Source of the DNA: Diphasiastrum complanatum | Taxonomy: Eukaryota; Streptophyta; Lycopodiopsida; Lycopodiales; Lycopodiaceae | DNA length: 64,000 nt | Assembly: GCA_029204225.1 (NCBI GenBank) | Contig: CM055107.1 | Location: forward strand, 27,062,572 to 27,126,571 | Reading direction: 5' to 3' | Shown: positions 1-11,683 of the stretch, piece after piece | How the letters are laid out: each line of letters starts with the position of its first letter | How positions within the stretch are numbered: position 1 is the first letter of the stretch | Notes under the pieces: generated by a model | Seen by the model: the letters and a program-made list of their open reading frames with translations, nothing else | Database searches by the model: none | Told to the model about the DNA's origin: nothing | Program-made: the position numbers and the translations under genes

Positions 1-1
1 A

Positions 2-82
2 AAGGACTTATTTTTCAAGCATAGAACAAGTCTTGGTGTACTTTCTAAATCTATGCTAAAACTAGTTGAAGAGGGAGTGTGA
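2..82 (+). pseudogene. Copia pol, C-terminal tail (partial)
   Basis: The window opens inside the last 26 codons of a Ty1/copia polyprotein. The frame reads KDLFFKHRTSLGVLSKSML and ends VEEGV, the tail after RNase H. The same tail occurs on the minus strand at 24,442-24,520, where it is linked to a recognisable RNase H domain. The TGA stop (80-82) lies just inside the start of the following LTR. The gene is cut off by the window edge, so its integrity cannot be judged. It is transposon coding sequence, not a host gene. Confidence 0.8.
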
Positions 83-640
83 AAAATTGTCAACTAGTAG
101 TATTTTCCTAACTTGAGATTTTGTAGGCCTATGGCCAAATAAAAGTTAGAGATAGGTTCATACATGTATGTAGAGGCCCAAAGTATGTGTACACTACTTT
201 TGAGGTCACATTAATTAGAGGAGGTCGAGTGTGGAGCTCTTCTATTGGCTCATAATTTGGTGCATTCCTATTTGACCAAATTTCTAGGTATATGGGTGAA
301 TCCTATTGGACCCCAATTTTAGCCTATCATAAGACAAGTGGCCAAGAGGCACTATGGCTGCTATAAATAGCCATCTCCACGAGTATGTACACATCTCATT
401 TTCATTCTATTGAATGAATGTTATGCTCTTTGAAGGTCCATCTTCTTCTCTCTCACTTTTTTGTTCATATCTTCCATTCTAGCCACTAGAATTGTGATTT
501 CTTTGTTGCTATGGCTTCACACGTGTGAAATGCAGGTTGTAGGCTCTGAAGTACGGACAGGGACAGCAAGTTTCTGTTTGTGGAAGCTTATGATCAGATT
601 TTGATGTTTAGTTGATGTTTAGTATGCTTAACATCACAAT
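78..640 (+). mobile_element. Copia 3' LTR (right end uncertain)
   Basis: The LTR begins tgtgaaaaattgtcaacta directly after a purine-rich tract (gaagaggga). It belongs to the family seen in reverse at 24,340-24,439 and 40,548-41,201. Internal signals are a TATA box (ctataaatagcc, 360-371) and the palindrome ttcacacgtgtgaa at 516-529. I found no primer-binding site or clear CA end, so the right boundary of about 640 is a guess. Confidence 0.6.
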
Positions 641-1166
641 TTCTATCATTTTTTCAATCTAGATGTGCATAACTTCCATGGCCAAGATCTTTATGAAACT
701 TTAGCATCTTTTGGATCTGAGTTTTTCACATGATGTGGAACGAATTGGGCCACCAAATAAAGATGGAGGCCGGAGTAGACCATGATCCATTACTCCATTA
801 CGTCTTGATGAAGCCTCTGCTGATGCCGAAGCCGAAGCATGTCCATGGCTAAAAGTTCAACAAAAACACAGTTCCGAAAATGCATTGAATCCATTCATTT
901 ATAAAAATGTTTCTTTATGATAAGTTTTATTAGGAATATGTATGAGGATGATGTTGGTGTAAACAAGCAAAGTGACTTTTGTCTCCACTTGAAATGTAGA
1001 GATGCGTTTCATTTTACACGACACTTGTAATTAGCTTGTTTTCCAAGTCACAAGGAAAGTTTAATAGCAAAAATGAAGTCGGAGAATTTTCTATCAAGGA
1101 AATGAAAGTTTTGAAGTCATCGGATCCTTCTAGAGAGAGGATATAGAATAGCAGGGGTGATGGACT

Positions 1167-1421
1167 TTGTCTCACCCTGTAGATTCAGTGCTAGATTTAT
1201 TTAGCAGTAATGGCGCATGTGCTTGTCAAAAGGACAAACATGTTGTTGTTATAGAACAAGATACTAGATTAGTAGAATTTATTAAAATGAAAATGAAATC
1301 CCTTTCTATTTTGGCCGATGAGCTAGGAGAGATAAAAAAGGCTGTAAATGATGAAAGCAACGTCATTCCTTTGAGCCACAAGCTCCTATCAGTGATAAAA
1401 TTGATGACGCAAGAGATTTAG
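1167..1421 (+). pseudogene. Methyltransferase-like fragment (tentative)
   Basis: This 84-codon frame contains DSVLDLFSSNGACACQ followed after a short spacer by HVVVIEQDTR. That resembles motif I (DxFxGxG) and the acidic end of strand beta-2 (E-x-D) of an AdoMet-dependent DNA methyltransferase. The second glycine position is replaced (SSNGA). The frame starts at a non-ATG codon just after a TGA and stops soon after the motif, so no catalytic motif IV is present. The likeness rests on a single short stretch and could be chance. If real, it is a broken remnant next to an old copia LTR. No promoter or splice site supports it. Confidence 0.25.
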
Positions 1422-1429
1422 CGAATGTT

Positions 1430-2880
1430 ATTGTATAGGAGTACAAAATGTGCAGATAGAGAAGTTGATACACAAAAGACATATACTCTTGTAGTGGTAG
1501 ACCCAAAGAATGTTATTGACTTGTAAAATAAAATAAAATAGTTTATTTCTTGTGTCACTGTATTATTTTATTTAATATTTAATTTTGTTTACGTTAAAAA
1601 AAATAAAAATATTGTTATTTTTTCTATTTTAATAATATTTTGCAATAAAAAAGTGATAAACTTGGTTGAAAAATATCAAGTTCTTATTTTTATTCATTTC
1701 TGCAGAATAATTACAAAAATAACATGTGATCAATAAAATACAAAATTTTTAAATAATAAGCGCTTACAATATCTAAATGACATTAATTTTGCAATATTTG
1801 AATGACACGTCTAATTTTTTTTGTAAAAGATAATGCAGGTAACAAAATCTTACATATTTTATGTTAAAGATTTTAAAAGACTTAATTTTTTTAATATTTT
1901 AATATTAAATTTTTAAAATAAGTCTTCAAAAAAATTAAATCTCAAATATTTTGGACAATTTTAAGTATATTCACTCTTTTCAAGTATTTTATGATTGAAA
2001 AAATAGAATAAAATTTCAATATTGCAAATATTCATATTTTGATGTTTGTTATTAGCAACTAATTTTTTTTTTTAAAAGTTAGAATATTAAAAATTATAAT
2101 AGCTTTTTAGAAATAGAAATTATTATCTCAATATTTCTAGAATTTTAATTTAAAAATGTTTCTGTTTAGATTTTTTTAATTGTATGTACAAAGATAATAT
2201 GATAATCTTTCTTGGTAGCATTGCCATAATTTTTAATAGAGTACAATTTCATTTAATGTAGCAACATATATGAGAATATCATTTTAAATGTTGGCATTTT
2301 TAATTTTTAGAAAAATGGGTGTCTAGGTCATTTCTCTTTTTCTGGTAACCATGTTTAAAAGGTGAACATATATTTTAGAAAGTATAAAATTGTCTTTTGA
2401 TAGATCTATCTGAGTGTCTTTGTTGTCCTTTAAATAAATGTCTATTTTGATTATGAAATTCTTGTTTGTAAAAAAATCATGTAGTGGCATTAAAAGCTTA
2501 GCACTTTTTATGGTCACTTGGATCTTCTACGATTTTTCACAAAGTTGCTTATCCAATATAGTTGATATTAGCACAAGGCTAGAGACTTGGGACACTTGTT
2601 TGGTCGTGACAACAACTTATGCCATATAAGGGTTGCCTAAAGAAGGTATATGTATAATGTTTATGCTTTTATGGTGTAACTTTCACTTAAGAGATTTCGG
2701 TGGCTTGTGTGTACTTTATACCTCTTTGCTTCACTCAAATTCCTCTTTGATGTTCATCAATCGTAACTGCTAGAAGCATTGCCAAGTTCACCACCAAGCA
2801 CACTGCTCTCTATTGCCATCACTAACTCTTTATTTATTCTCAATTGCTTTCGAGACAATTATGCAACTGAAACGATTATA
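1430..2880. other. AT-rich intergenic stretch, no gene seen
   Basis: This is mainly long A and T runs with stop codons in all frames. The short open frames at 2,323-2,629 overlap on opposite strands, have no recognisable motif and look accidental. No RNA gene or repeat structure was seen. Confidence 0.6.
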
Positions 2881-2884
2881 TAGA

Positions 2885-2886
<2 letters not shown>

Positions 2887-2929
<43 letters not shown>
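2887..2929. repeat. (CA)n microsatellite
   Basis: About 43 bp of uninterrupted AC dinucleotide. It produces the artefactual Val-Cys run in the opposite-strand reading frame. Confidence 0.98.
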
Positions 2930-2932
<3 letters not shown>

Positions 2933-3054
2933 CATGCCTAGCCAAGAAGGAGCTTGAGATTCGAAATGTTAGCATCGATTGAGAGTTGAGCTTGCGCATT
3001 TGCTCTACATTATGTCTTGGAGACAATAACAAGAAGGATATTAATAATAAAACT

Positions 3055-3332
3055 AACATTGGGCCCTCATAAACCTTTAATTCCAATCATGTTGAAACGG
3101 CAACGCACCTTGAAAACAAGAGGATGGAGGGTAGAGAATAGTATTGAGTAGTTCTCACATAGTCATAGTTGTCGTGTGAAAATTTTGTTTAACATTGGGG
3201 CCCTCATAAACCTTTAATTCCAATCATGTTCAAACATGAAAGTGGCAACACACCTTGAAGACAAGAGGATGGAGGGTAGAGAACAATACTGGGTAGTTCT
3301 CAAATAGTCATAGTCGTGTGAAAATTTTGTTT
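3055..3332. repeat. Tandem duplication, two units of about 136-142 bp
   Basis: Unit 1 (3,055-3,190) and unit 2 (3,191-3,332) both run from aacattggg(g)ccctcataa to gtgtgaaaattttgttta. The second unit carries small insertions and substitutions, for example in the stretch after caatcatgtt. The copies are diverged enough that the duplication is not recent. Confidence 0.9.
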
Positions 3333-3959
3333 AAATAATCAATGCTTATGTGTATTACTAACACATCAAATGCCAAGCTTAGGGTATGCATCAAATTATC
3401 GACCTGTTTTGAAGATGGGGGCTCATAAGCGGTATCGATCGAATTTATCAAGTTCTTAAATACACAGTACATCAATAGAAGCCGATTTCTACAAAAATGC
3501 AGGCTCAAGCTTAGCTACCTTAGGTTCCTAACTTAATGTATGCCCTCCCAACACTTATGGACACCACCAAGTACATAATGCCATGTGCTCAAGTTTCTTT
3601 TGTATTTTGGGACCACCTCCAAGAGCAAAATGTTCATCCACTTTTCTCTCTCCTCCGGAATCTGTCATTCTCTTTTTAGAATGTGCATTCTCTCTCCTTT
3701 CACTATGGAATGCACGTTCTCTCTCTACAGAATGCACGTTCTCTCTCTACCTTCTCACATGGCATTACGTCGTGGAAGGCCCTGAGGACCCCAGGCCTTC
3801 CTTGCAGGTCGGTGCCCTGCCCTCGATGAGGGCCTTCCACCATACAGTATCTCAAAAGGGCTTAAGCCTAATTCCCTTGGGAAAGCCAATGCTACCCTTC
3901 ACAGACGGCCAAAAGGGTTTTGGGGGGCGACTTTCCCGTCAATTTGCTGTGCGGCACTC

Positions 3960-4035
3960 CACATAGAATTAGGGCTAGGGTTTTATAAGGAACTTTGTTT
4001 CTTCCTCGGTCTCTCTCTCTTTGTTCTCTCCCTTC
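3960..4035 (+). promoter_or_regulatory. RPS27 core promoter: telo-box, TATA-like box, pyrimidine tract
   Basis: A telo-box (ctagggtttt, 3,975-3,984; reverse complement aaaaccctag) overlaps a weak TATA (ttttataagg). It is followed by a CT-rich stretch from about 4,000. Telo-boxes close to the start are typical of plant ribosomal-protein promoters, and the pyrimidine-rich leader resembles a TOP-type 5' UTR. The start codon follows at 4,166. The transcription start is inferred, probably near 4,000. Confidence 0.7.
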
Positions 4036-4165
4036 GCTCTCTCCTCGCTTCTCTCTCTTTTGGATCCTGCGGCAGCGCCATCTATCTAGTGCAGACAGGG
4101 ACACTCGGTTGCTGCATCTTACACCCAGTTTTGAAGAATCCACAGCATCTTCCGAAGCTGACATC

Positions 4166-6618
4166 ATGGTAAAACGTTGAGAAGATTTGGTTTTGACGTT
4201 TGTGTCTGCTTGAAAAGAGCTTCTTTTTGATGATATTCTGTGCTTAGTTTGTGATGAAGTAAGTCCTTATGTATGGTTGGTGAGTTTTTGCAACGAAGAC
4301 ATGACGGATAAAGTGTTGCCTGAAGTGTTTATTTTTCTAGACTTCCGGCATTTGTCGATTGATTGACTAGTTACTTGTGGACATTCCGATCCCTTCCCAG
4401 ATCTGAATCAGATGTGAGCATGTTCTTGTTTATATTTGGGGCATTGAGTCACTATTGAGAAAGTCACCCTAGATGAAGCTAGTTTTTTTGTGGGTGGACC
4501 GGTGAGCACTTATAATACTTGTAGATGGAGGCATTTGATGATTATTTATGTACTGATGATTCAATTTTGGCTGCAAAAGGTGGCAAGAGGGAGTAGGATA
4601 ATGTGGTTGTGTATTAAATTCAGCTGTATTTGGGAATTTGATCTAGACATCTTTGAGGCGGCACTCTGCTGCCAGTCGCTGGGATGTCGTGAAGTTACTT
4701 CTACACGCGCCTGAGTACTCATGATGCCGCGTGACTGGCCTTAAACAAGCAGCGGGTTATACCCTCTTTCCTCCAATCAATTCCATGAAATATTCTGGCT
4801 ACTACGTCCAAAAAAGTTCTTTTTCCAAAAGATGGATGAGAAATAGACATTCTGCACGGAAACAAGAATGCACTTTAAAAATTAAGGGAAATTAGAGGAG
4901 TAGACTAGTTACAATTATTCTGAGCTTTGTTTTTGTGTTTTGAAGCCTTATCTTTTTAGCATGCCCATTGCCTCTTGTGCTTAAGGTGTAGTATTTTGCC
5001 TCTCATGAACACATGTCAACTTTGTATCTCATGAATTAATATTAGATCAGTATCTCATAATTCATTTACCTGCCCTTGGCTCTCATCTGGATTCTATACT
5101 AACTATAAGAGAGTCGAGACTGAAGTTGTAAAGTCTCACTGAGGACTAACCTGACAGGGTACCTACTACCTATTGAATAGGATGCAGTTTGCCACAGTCT
5201 AGAAATCAGACTCAGTACGCAACCATATTGAAATCTATGCTCACTCCCAAGTTTGGGAGTTTGCACCAAGATCCACAATCCATCCACTAGATGCTAATTG
5301 TGGCATCCTTTACCATTAAGGTCCCATTCTGCCAAGTAAATGCTTTGCCTGATTTGAATGATTACTTATCCAATATAACGCAAAAATCCTAAAACTGGTT
5401 CGAACCTTTTTGTACGTTTTGAACCTGGCCAAACTGATTTGAACACGGTTCTTACCATCGAATTGGACGGTTCAAACTGGTTATCTAAACGTTGGAAGTA
5501 TCTCGCCTCTCATAGTTTGGACATTTGAATGAATGAAAATCTTTAACTCAAAACACATATCTTCAAAGTCAATTTGATGGGAGAAAGCTCTAGTTGAGCG
5601 TTCACATAGTCATAAGCCCTAGCCTGGGAAGATGGGTGTACATAAGAATCTCATCTGTATTCTCAGTTTGAGCCCTTTTTCTTTATATCCTCAACAGAGC
5701 AAGTATTGAGGAAATCGAATTTGTGACATTTGGAACCCTAAATGCCTTACGAGTTCGGTTTTTGCCATGAATGCAGGTTCTTTCAAACGATGTCGATCTG
5801 TTACATCCACCAGCGGAACTTGAGAAGCGAAAGCACAAGTTAAAACGACTTGTGCCGTCTCCAAATTCTTTTTTTATGGTAATATTGAAGCCTCCCTTGG
5901 CTTGTTCCTACATAAGGATTATCTTTTCTGCTGTAGTCTGAAGTTTAATTGCCGTCTTAGGAGGAACTTCAAAGAGTATTCAACATTTTCATTGGTTGTC
6001 CTAGGGTAGCACTTCTTGCTTGTGATCTTAGTTGGTTCTATGTGCCATCTTATGGTTAGTGATTTTAATTCTTCTGTTTTTTCTGCTCCAAGTTTACTAC
6101 ACTGTAAAGTAAATGTGATCAATGTTATTTATTGTAATCTTTGTGTTGTATGTAGGATGTCAAGTGTCAAGGATGCTTCACGATGTGAGTTTTTTCCTTA
6201 AACCCTGCGCCAAGCCGGTTGTTTTCCTAATGCTGGTAGCTTGTCCAATTATCTGCCGGCCTCTATGGTGTACATTATTACATTGTCAAATTTGATAAGT
6301 TGCACCCTTTCTATGGTGTATATTATCACATAATTGTCAAATTTGATAAGTTGCAATTCTCTGGCTGTCTTTTTTCACAGTTTTCTAGTTTTTTGTTGCT
6401 GGTGCTGTTATATTTTTTTTATGGACAGCATGGATTGTCGGTGCTATAATTTGCAGTTCAACTGAATGATCTTTGGATGTGCTCTGTGCAGTACCACTGT
6501 TTTTAGTCACTCCCAGACAGTTGTTCTATGTGGAAATTGCTCAACTGTTTTGTGCCAACCTACCGGTGGGCGTGCCAGGTTGACGGAAGGATGCTCTTTT
6601 AGAAAGAAGGGAGATTAA
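4166..6618 (+). CDS. RPS27: 40S ribosomal protein eS27, four exons
   Basis: This encodes small-subunit protein eS27, which uses a C4 zinc finger in the 40S subunit. Exons are 4,166-4,168 (ATG only), 5,777-5,878, 6,156-6,184 and 6,492-6,618. All three introns are GT-AG, with phases 0, 0 and 2. The predicted product is 86 residues, the normal plant length. Landmarks are [27 protein letters not shown], then [18 protein letters not shown], ending FRKKGD. The four zinc ligands are the CxxC pair in KCQGC and the CxxC pair in CGNC. An intron right after the ATG is common in ribosomal-protein genes. No stop, frameshift or missing key residue was found, so this is the one intact host gene here. The 1.6-kb first intron holds no other gene I can support. 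Confidence 0.95.
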
Positions 6619-9600
6619 TGAACATGTTAGCAATCCCATTCTTAGCCTAGTAGATGATGGGGTTCAGTTTTTGAAATGTTGATGAGCCAAGACGTTGAAG
6701 GGTGTTGGTGCTCTGATGAAATGCATCAGGGCTTTTGATTTTACAGCACCATAGGATATCAATATCTATTTCAATTTCCTTATGACTAGATCAAGAAAAA
6801 GACTCTAGTGAGCCTTTGCACATTACCTTATTTTGTGAGTTCCAATATAAGCATTGTATTGATTAAAGCTTGTTGCAAAAGTTGAGAAGTTGTTTGCTTT
6901 TGTTCTAGTTTGGTGCTAGAAGCCCTATTGAAACTGTGAATCGTTTATTGTTTCTAAGTTTTGTTGTAGTTCTTTCAACATATAGCCTTTCTCTCTCTTC
7001 GAAATGCAATAGCTCCTTAATCAGTCAATAAATTTCTTGTGGATTCCTTAGTTTGTAGAGGTTGATTATTTGTGGAGGCTGCAATCTGCATTGGATACTA
7101 GAATTAACATTCTTTTCCGGTATTTGTTGCTCTTACGTAGATGTTGACAGAGGTTGAAATTTGGTTTGATTGTTTACGAGGCCTTTGTTTTCTCTCTTGT
7201 ATCGTGGATTGGATTCTAACTCGTGATGGGAATGCCTAACAAACTCACCACCTATTGAAGGACTGTTTATGAGGCCTTTTGGGAGAGTCTCCTCAGTTCA
7301 CAATTTATTGTTTGTGCATCATTGGTAATCTATTTACAGATAAATGTTCTTTCAGTTTTATTTTGAGTTCTGTATGTCACTTTTGGAATCTCTTGGCGAC
7401 CATTAAGCTTGTACTGCAAGTTGGGGTTGATTTCCTTATTGCTTTTTGATATGCAACGTGTCATGGTGTGCTCATTCCTCATGTGTAGTCTTTATGTCAA
7501 CTAAAAATTTATCTTTGTTGCCAATAAAAAACTTTTAGACATATCGATAACTTGAACTGAGTAATTGGTTGAGTTAAGCCTTTGAAAAAGTACGACCTTC
7601 ATGTGGAAGTATCTACCCTTGGTCAACGACATCATGAGTAGAGATGTTGTGCACTTCAATAGTGCTATGCATGATGGAGTTGATGGTCAAAGACTTTGTG
7701 AATTAAGATTGAACATTTACTTCGATGTCTGCATTTCACATGGACAATTGGGTATTGACTTGAGATTCTTTGCGATAAGGTTCATTTGGCTTTTGGGAAT
7801 CATATTGATTGTGTTTTTAGCCAGTATCATTCCTAGCAATGCAAAATCTGTGAATGAAAGCTACACATTCAATCATAACCTCAAATAAGTGGCTAAATGT
7901 GTTTGGAGCTTACCTTTATTAAAAGTTTGGGAGTGCTGTTTCTACAATGTCCTCTGAGGGAGGAATTGCGTAAAGCACAGCCACTAAGAATATATCCTTA
8001 TTAAAGTGAACCACCGTTCACACAAGTCACATTGAAATGATTTTTTCTGAGATAACCTAAGAAAGCTGCTTTCAATATTCTTCATCATAGTGGGGCTCTC
8101 TCCTTGGTATGTTTTCCAGGGTATAAAATGTATTTACAGCCTGACATGACCTGCACCAAAAACTCATGCATCGTCTTCCAGCTTCCTTTTCAAATTGTTT
8201 TATTTTTCCATATTTTCCTTTTCATCTTCAGTAAGATTAAAAAAGTGTTTGATGTTTGTGTACAAAATCAAATGACTTTCTATTTGATCAGTAATTTTGC
8301 TTGGAGAGATAATTAACACAGGGGCAACAAGGGTAGATAATCAACACAGGAAGACTTTTTAATTCTGCCTAATGTCGTCCTTAACATAGCCTTAACAAAT
8401 ATCTCTAGATTGAGGTGAGGATAAAACACAAGATAGTGTTGTTGCAACATTTTTCTAAACTGGTATAACTTCTGACCTCAAATTATGCAGATTTTTAAGT
8501 AAACAGCTAATTTAATTAGTTTGAAACTTGGTCATCAACTCTAAAGAGATGACTCAAGCTAAACGTTTGCAAGAGTATGTATGTGACCGATAGAAATTGT
8601 GTTATAATTTTGAAGTTGTATTCAGTCAATTTTTTTGAACAATGCATGACTAGTATAGTCATTGTAGACCAAAATTTTGTTCCTTTTGGACGTTTTGAGT
8701 AGAAGCATCAAGCATTGTTGTTTGATAATGTTGCACCTGTTTAACTTGTAACGTAAGACATAGAGAAGCAAATGAGGATGCTACTGGTACTGTCATCAAT
8801 TTTTTGTTGTATTATGGATTTCGTGATTTATATGAAAAGCTTTTGGTGTTTAAAAGTTTGCTTGTTGAAACTCTAGTTCGGTAAGATTTGCTTGTTAATT
8901 TACCCAGTTTTTTTGACCATTATAACTTGGAAGCAATTATTTTCCTTGCATGCAACATGTATGTTGAAGAATGTTGAAGCACTTTGTGCATTCTGTTCTT
9001 AAGCTTTTAGTTCATTCAATGTAATATGCACCCTTAATCCATTTTCATACAGATTTTAGTTAACACTAAGAAGAGATGTTCTAGAAAATTGAGCTGGCTT
9101 GAAGAATTTGGTAAAGGGTTCCTTTAAAGCTTCTCATTCATCGAATTTGTGGCACTTGAGATTGAAAAACCGCTCTTTCATAACGTTGGCCCATTGTATT
9201 TCGAGACGTAATGCATCGCAAAGCGTGGACATGGGCATAGGCATCACAAAGAAAGAGTGTGGTGCAGGCATGCTTGAGTTTTGTAGGGCACAATCTAGGA
9301 GTTTTTAGAAAAGGAAACTTTTAGCATTTGTTACAAGTTGCAATATTTTAAAGTTAACAAAAATCTGCAGACTAACAATAATTATAGTAATTGTAGGACA
9401 CCATTATATTAACAAAGTATGTATGTCAATTCTCATCATATTGATTATGAATATCATTCATTATATATGCATCATTTGCACACACAAAATTAACATATGT
9501 ATTGATTACATAGAAAAGTCTAATCAACTTCATGCATAGGAGCACCATTTAGCGACACATACATGAGAGCCTTGAACATATGCTCTCATATCATTTTGTT

Positions 9601-10400
9601 TGGAAAATTCTCATTCACAACATTCAATATTAATCGGAAGAATCTCAACTATTGCCAGAACCACATGACGTGAGAAAAGTGTTGCAAACATTTCCCACAT
9701 ATACTCCATACATCGTGCATTCCCTCGATGGAAAAGCTCTTACACAACCTCAATGAATCCCTCTAATTATTCGACACACTTTCCTTTGTCAATAATGCGA
9801 GCTATATACTATAAATAGCCCCTAACTAGTTTACCTTTAGGTATTGGCCCAATTATCATTAGGGGCATGTTCTTATGAGACCCATGTACCCTAAAATGCC
9901 CTAATTCCTAGAAGGTTCCACTAAGGACCTCTAGATAGTATATATAGGGTTATCATTTCGACATTTATTAATTCATTGGTTACTCAACTTATTGGCAATG
10001 TTTGGGCTCTTCATGAGAGAACCCTTTGCTATTGCTGGGGCTTTAGCTATTGATCATATCAAATGCTCTTGGTCACTTTTCATGGGAGATTGTTTGATTG
10101 TGTGGGGGAAGGCCTCGTGTGAGAGCCTTCCATCTTGGGAGATGGGAGCCCGGCCTGCCCGAGGACCCCACTGACTAGGGCAAAAGGCCCGAGGGCGACC
10201 CCTGTACAATGACACGTGTGAAGATTTTTTCTTCAAGTTTTTCTTTTCCCCATGTTTTTCTTTTTTGCATTTTCTTTTGTTTCATTTTATTTATTTATTT
10301 TTGGTAGAATTTTTTTTTTTCAAGATTTTTTCTTTCGGTCTCTCCATTTTTCACAAAAAGAATTTCACATTTTTAATTTTCTTTTTGTTGGAATGTCACA
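6619..10400. other. RPS27 3' flank and intergenic DNA, no supported gene
   Basis: The 3' UTR must lie in the first few hundred bases, but no polyadenylation site can be fixed. Several short frames (7,601-7,888, 8,104-8,316, 9,099-9,308) have no known motif, splice support or duplicate. TATA-like sequences occur at about 9,810 and 9,937, and a GC-rich patch at 10,090-10,200 resembles one at 3,775-3,840 (shared gaggacccc and ccttcca words). These hint at an old repeat family without clear ends. Confidence 0.5.
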
Positions 10401-10404
10401 CGCG

Positions 10405-10495
10405 GACAAGCAATGACAAGTTGCCATGTCACAATGACAAGCAATGACAATTTGCCATGTCACAATGTAGACAAGCAATGACAGGTTGCCACATA
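10405..10495. repeat. Three short direct repeats, about 30-34 bp spacing
   Basis: Three copies of gacaagcaatgaca followed by a TTGCCA word start at 10,405, 10,436 and 10,470. Each is followed by an atgtcacaatg-like or acatag tail. The copies are near-identical and head-to-tail. Confidence 0.85.
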
Positions 10496-10771
10496 GCATA
10501 TGCACATTCTGCTTTTGGTCTTCACATTTTTGCAAAATTCTTTTTACATTTTTTACTTATACTTTGACAAAGTATGCATGTGGACAACCAATGATGGCGG
10601 GCTGCCACCTAATACATGCACATTTCATGCGGAATTTGCATGTGCTATGTGGCAACTCGCTATCCACATGCACATTCCATCATAACTTTCATGTGCTACA
10701 TGTCAACTTTATACTGTCCGCTTGAAAATTATGACAAAAATGCTCACAAAAAAGTCTGGTTTTAAACTTAC

Positions 10772-11020
10772 ATGAACAAGCGAAATCTAATACATGATTT
10801 AGATTTTTCAAGCAATGCAAATCATCCCATGTGTGAAAGTTGTATCGTAGAAAAGTATGCTAGGAATCCATTTAAATATAATCATGTACATACCTCAAGA
10901 GGTTTTTTTTTTTATATTGTGCATAATGACATGTGGTCCAATGCATACTCCATCTTTAGGAGGAGTAAATATTGGAAATGGATGTTGGTGGATCAGATGA
11001 CTAGAGGAGAGGCTCTAGAT
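10772..11020 (+). pseudogene. Copia integrase N-terminal fragment
   Basis: The frame contains MCESCIVEKYARNPF (CxxC of the integrase zinc-binding domain) and then FYIVHNDMWSN, matching the LELVHSDICGP-type start of the copia integrase core. It continues to SKYWKWMLVDQMTR, the position of the first catalytic strand. It ends abruptly at the LTR beginning at 11,021. No pre-integrase or downstream core sequence remains, so it is a short fossil that was probably the target into which the minus-strand copia element inserted. Confidence 0.75.
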
Positions 11021-11673
11021 TGATTCACTCAGAGATGAATACACATCAATGCAAGAACAAAACAGTAAAGTGAGACAAAAATTTCACTCTTTATTGAATC
11101 AAAATTGATTTGAATAGATTGGAGCATAGATGTGTGAAGCGCGCTCTTCTTGTGCGTGGGTTTTCAAAAAACTTCAGTACTTGATCATTGATAGATTTTT
11201 TTTCCACTCTGATTAATGTTCTACCTATTGATATATACAGTTTTGATGATCAATGTGGATCGATGACTAAGTACAAGTGAGTATGCTTATACACGTTTAT
11301 TAGTTCTACTTGATCTACTCTATTTTAGATAGCAGTCGTTGTAGGTAGTACTCAAAATGTACATGGTAGATGAACTGTCACATCATCCTCTGATTGTGAC
11401 GCAGGTCAGAACGATTGACAATATCAAAATAAGTGCCAGGTCGAAACAAAGATAGGTGTCGAGTCAAAACAAGTGTCAGATTGAAATAGATTAGTTTATT
11501 CGACCATCGACCCAGGCCATGATAGAAGTATATTCTGATACTTAGGCGTTGAAAATAGACTTCAATGTTCTGTTTATGTATTTTCATTTTTTTTCTTCAA
11601 TTTTTTTAGATTATTTACAACTTCAGGATGCTCATTAAAAAGTGGATTTCCACTTGAGCTTTGAAATCCAACA
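11021..11673 (-). mobile_element. Copia 3' LTR (family A), reverse orientation
   Basis: Read on the minus strand it starts tgttggatttc and ends gagtgaatca, with TG...CA termini. The polypurine tract (minus-strand taaggggggg, plus coordinates 11,674-11,683) lies immediately upstream in element sense. Bases 11,016-11,020 (tagat) would be the target duplication, but no matching copy adjoins the LTR at the far end of the element (22,608). Confidence 0.75.
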
Positions 11674-11683
11674 CCCCCCCTTA

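Noticed and set aside
3583-3966. 127-codon plus-strand frame
   Set aside because: Low-complexity CT-rich sequence upstream of RPS27; several overlapping frames are open for the same compositional reason.
5390-5485. Inverted ggttcgaacc-like words in RPS27 intron 1, possible MITE
   Set aside because: Arms match only about 10 of 13 bases and no duplication or second copy was found.
5919-6201. Open frames on both strands within RPS27
   Set aside because: They lie in intron 2 and exon 3 of RPS27 and have no motif.
6675-6735. Possible box C/D snoRNA (gatga and ctga words)
   Set aside because: The C box is imperfect, there is no terminal stem, and spacing is not convincing.
7601-7888. 95-codon frame with a hydrophobic segment
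   Set aside because: No homology recognised, no splice or promoter support; the hydrophobic run is plausible by chance in AT-rich DNA.
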